From the NCBI RefSeq assembly GCF_000224785.1, contig NZ_AGAV01000007.1, forward strand, positions 124,001 through 188,000: a stretch of DNA of 64,000 nucleotides. The letters run 5' to 3'. The translations under genes and the position numbers were made by a program. Position 1 is the first letter of the stretch; each line of letters starts with the position of its first letter. Positions 62,507 to 64,000 of the stretch are shown in pieces. The notes below the pieces were generated by a model. The model was not told the DNA's origin. It made no database searches and saw only the letters and a list, made by a program, of their open reading frames with translations. The DNA is from Lentibacillus jeotgali. GTDB taxonomy: Bacteria; Bacillota; Bacilli; Bacillales; Amphibacillaceae.

Positions 62507-63664
62507 TTACTGGTCAGTGTACCATTTGATTCTGTCCACTTTAATGTCGATTTGATTGTTTTGATTAATATCAAAATGGGTAAACTCAAACTCGCCTGTC
62601 TCATCCGGATAAAGTGTGTCCGGGTATACATACACCTTATTTGATAAAAAGGCTTCCTCATTAGTCAGCAATTCATATTCAATCAAAATGGAATTTATCG
62701 GAATAGTGGCGACACTTTTTACGTTTCCTTTTACAACCACTTTCCCTTGCTCATCACTTTCGACATCTACTGACACGAGTTCAATCGCATCGTTTTCGTT
62801 TAGCTTCCGTTCTTCTTCAGCTGAACTGATAGCCTGTTCAATCCGCTTCCGCTGAGCTGTTTCAAATGCCGTCTTTTCTTTTTCGATTGTGGTCTTCAGA
62901 CTTTGCAGTTTTTCGGATTCCGGTGCATATTTTAATCCGTCTTCCACCACCAGCAGAGCATCTGAAAATTGTTTATCATTTAATTGCTCGCTTGCTTGTG
63001 AAAACGCATGTTCAATAATGCGTGTCCGAATAGCGGCAGTCAGCTCCTCAGCCTTATCGCTCTGAATGGCATCGCCTTCCCATAGCAACGTTTTTAATTC
63101 ACTGATCCCCGGATCCTGTTCCAGTTCATATTTGAGCTCTTCCAGTTTTATTGTATTCCGTTTTTCCGTCAACTTATTGATTAATGGGGTAACAGCATCG
63201 CCGTTGAAATTGGCTAAACTGCTTTCAGCTTCATTGATAAGTGACAGCGCTTCCTGAAATTTCTGCTGATCCAGAAGCTTTGACGACCGTTCTATATCTG
63301 ATTCAGCATTTTTTGCAGTTTCGACAAAACTTAAAGCTATATCGGCTTGGCTAAACGACTGATTATGCTCAAGAGCGGATTTTAATGACTCGCTTGCTTC
63401 CTGATATTGACCTTCCATAGCATTTTTTTCGCCTTTATTATATAGCTCTTTTGCCTGTGATGTCTGGGCTTGCAAAAACAGGTAAAAAAATACACAAGTC
63501 AACAGGATGAGCGCCATAATGGATATGGGAAAATACCAGTTTTTATTGAATGTTTTCGTGTCTGTGAGACGTTGATATATATCTTCAGGCAATTTTTTGC
63601 CGCATTTTATGCAATAGGATTCATTATCCCGGACATTTGTGCCACAATAAGGACAGTGGTGCAT
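62507..63664 (-). CDS. zinc-ribbon membrane protein with helical repeats
   Basis: This 385-residue protein has an N-terminal zinc ribbon (Cys4, 7, 18, 21: CPYC/CIKC) facing the cytosol, a membrane helix (45-64), an extracytoplasmic helical TPR-like region (about 70-285; EGQYQEASESLKSALEHNQ, repeated DQQKFQEALSLINEAE) and a C-terminal beta domain (DVESDEQGKVVVKGNVKSV..., similar in character to FxLYD). The start is the second ATG (63664), best spaced from AGGTGT. It probably senses or scaffolds, together with the protease gene behind it. Confidence 0.8.
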   Translation of the reverse strand: MHHCPYCGTNVRDNESYCIKCGKKLPEDIYQRLTDTKTFNKNWYFPISIMALILLTCVFFYLFLQAQTSQAKELYNKGEKNAMEGQYQEASESLKSALEHNQSFSQADIALSFVETAKNAESDIERSSKLLDQQKFQEALSLINEAESSLANFNGDAVTPLINKLTEKRNTIKLEELKYELEQDPGISELKTLLWEGDAIQSDKAEELTAAIRTRIIEHAFSQASEQLNDKQFSDALLVVEDGLKYAPESEKLQSLKTTIEKEKTAFETAQRKRIEQAISSAEEERKLNENDAIELVSVDVESDEQGKVVVKGNVKSVATIPINSILIEYELLTNEEAFLSNKVYVYPDTLYPDETGEFEFTHFDINQNNQIDIKVDRIKWYTDQ

Positions 63665-63790
63665 CATCACACCTGCTTTCGTTGAAATTGCCATAGGCGA
63701 GATTTTCGTTTGATTTAGTCTAATTTTATCATATTTTCGTTCTGCCCCGCACTACCGGGTAGCAGATTCTGTCTTTAAATTTAAGATGAT

Positions 63791-64000
63791 ATGCCCGATT
63801 CGTTCAACTAACATTCAGTGGGGAAAAGCACCCCACTGAATGAAGTTTCACTTTCCCCGCATGTAACGGACAGTAATCCGCCCAAGGACGGCGTCTAACT
63901 GTCCCTAAATGCCCGATTCGTTCAACTAACATTCAGTGGGGAAAAAGCACCCCCACTGAATGAAGTTTCACTTTCCCCGCATGTAACGGACAGTAATCCG
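63791..64000 (+). repeat. 118-bp tandem direct repeat with 12-bp hairpin, cut by the window end
   Basis: The unit begins ATGCCCGATTCGTTCAACTA and starts at 63791 and 63909. It contains the perfect hairpin CATTCAGTGGGG / CCCCACTGAATG and ends with ACGGACAGTAATCCG. The second copy has two extra bases in the hairpin. A decayed part of it lies at about 10514. There is no gene in the 336 bases after the zinc-ribbon gene's start. Confidence 0.85.

Overview
The window reads as the chromosome of a low-to-moderate GC, endospore-forming Bacillaceae, probably a Virgibacillus/Lentibacillus/Oceanobacillus-type genus. Grounds: strong AGGAGG-type ribosome sites, many U-tailed hairpin terminators, a spoVA2-type operon, a gerA-type germination operon, three YjcZ-type tiny spore proteins, YppG-, YwpF-, DUF4025- and DUF3231-type proteins, and GC-rich dispersed repeats between AT-richer genes. 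The genus is an inference; no rRNA or other species marker is present. No tRNA, rRNA, CRISPR array, transposase or prophage block was seen.

Layout. 1-6 kb: a DUF421/DUF1657 membrane protein, a DUF3311 + sodium:solute symporter pair, then the spore sulfolactate genes (ComB- and ComA-type) with a VOC protein. 6-19 kb: DUF3231 proteins, YjcZ-type peptides, a methyltransferase, Hsp20, an amidohydrolase, a striking 21-bp tandem array (10.1-10.4 kb), a TetR/MFS efflux pair, a lipoprotein, a DoxX-like protein, a glycine-rich Sm-like protein, a DUF2268 protease and a YppG-like protein. 18.4-30 kb: FdhD, a DUF4025 protein, a second 21-bp array, a PBP4-type carboxypeptidase, a Gln-rich protein behind a possible sigma-G promoter, the gerA-type operon behind a textbook sigma-G promoter, an AlkA-type glycosylase, NDH-2, a small membrane protein behind an Fnr/Rex-type box, VanW and a frameshifted small gene. 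29.7-33.4 kb: a Fur-box-controlled nitroreductase/siderophore-uptake operon with a fused double FecCD permease and no ATPase. 33.5-42 kb: a repeat element, an Aquifex-type aconitase, YceI, a lone holin, a TPP riboswitch with thiT, a transporter and a frameshifted glutamate dehydrogenase. 42.3-51.4 kb: OFA transporter, formate dehydrogenase and DUF1641 protein, then CstA, a CC-tailed small protein, an ArsA ATPase and an MDR oxidoreductase. 51.6-55.3 kb: the seven-gene spoVA2-type operon on the minus strand. 55.5-64 kb: MoeA, MoaA, YwpF-like, repeat elements, a KtrB/TrkH potassium transporter, an HtrA-like protease with its zinc-ribbon neighbour and a terminal ~118-bp tandem repeat.

How it fits together. 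Two themes stand out. The first is spore biology: sulfolactate synthesis, the SpoVA2 channel operon, the Ger receptor, tiny spore peptides and DUF3231 proteins. The second is formate and molybdenum metabolism: the OFA carrier, FdhA, the DUF1641 protein, FdhD, MoeA and MoaA lie in three separate places in the window and would act on one enzyme. The most unusual DNA is non-coding: two arrays with 21-bp periodicity (one with 14 NCGCGCGA octamers at exactly 21-bp spacing), a degenerate second copy of the first array inside a larger element with terminal inverted repeats, and two further kinds of repeat element. Two genes look broken by short frameshifts.
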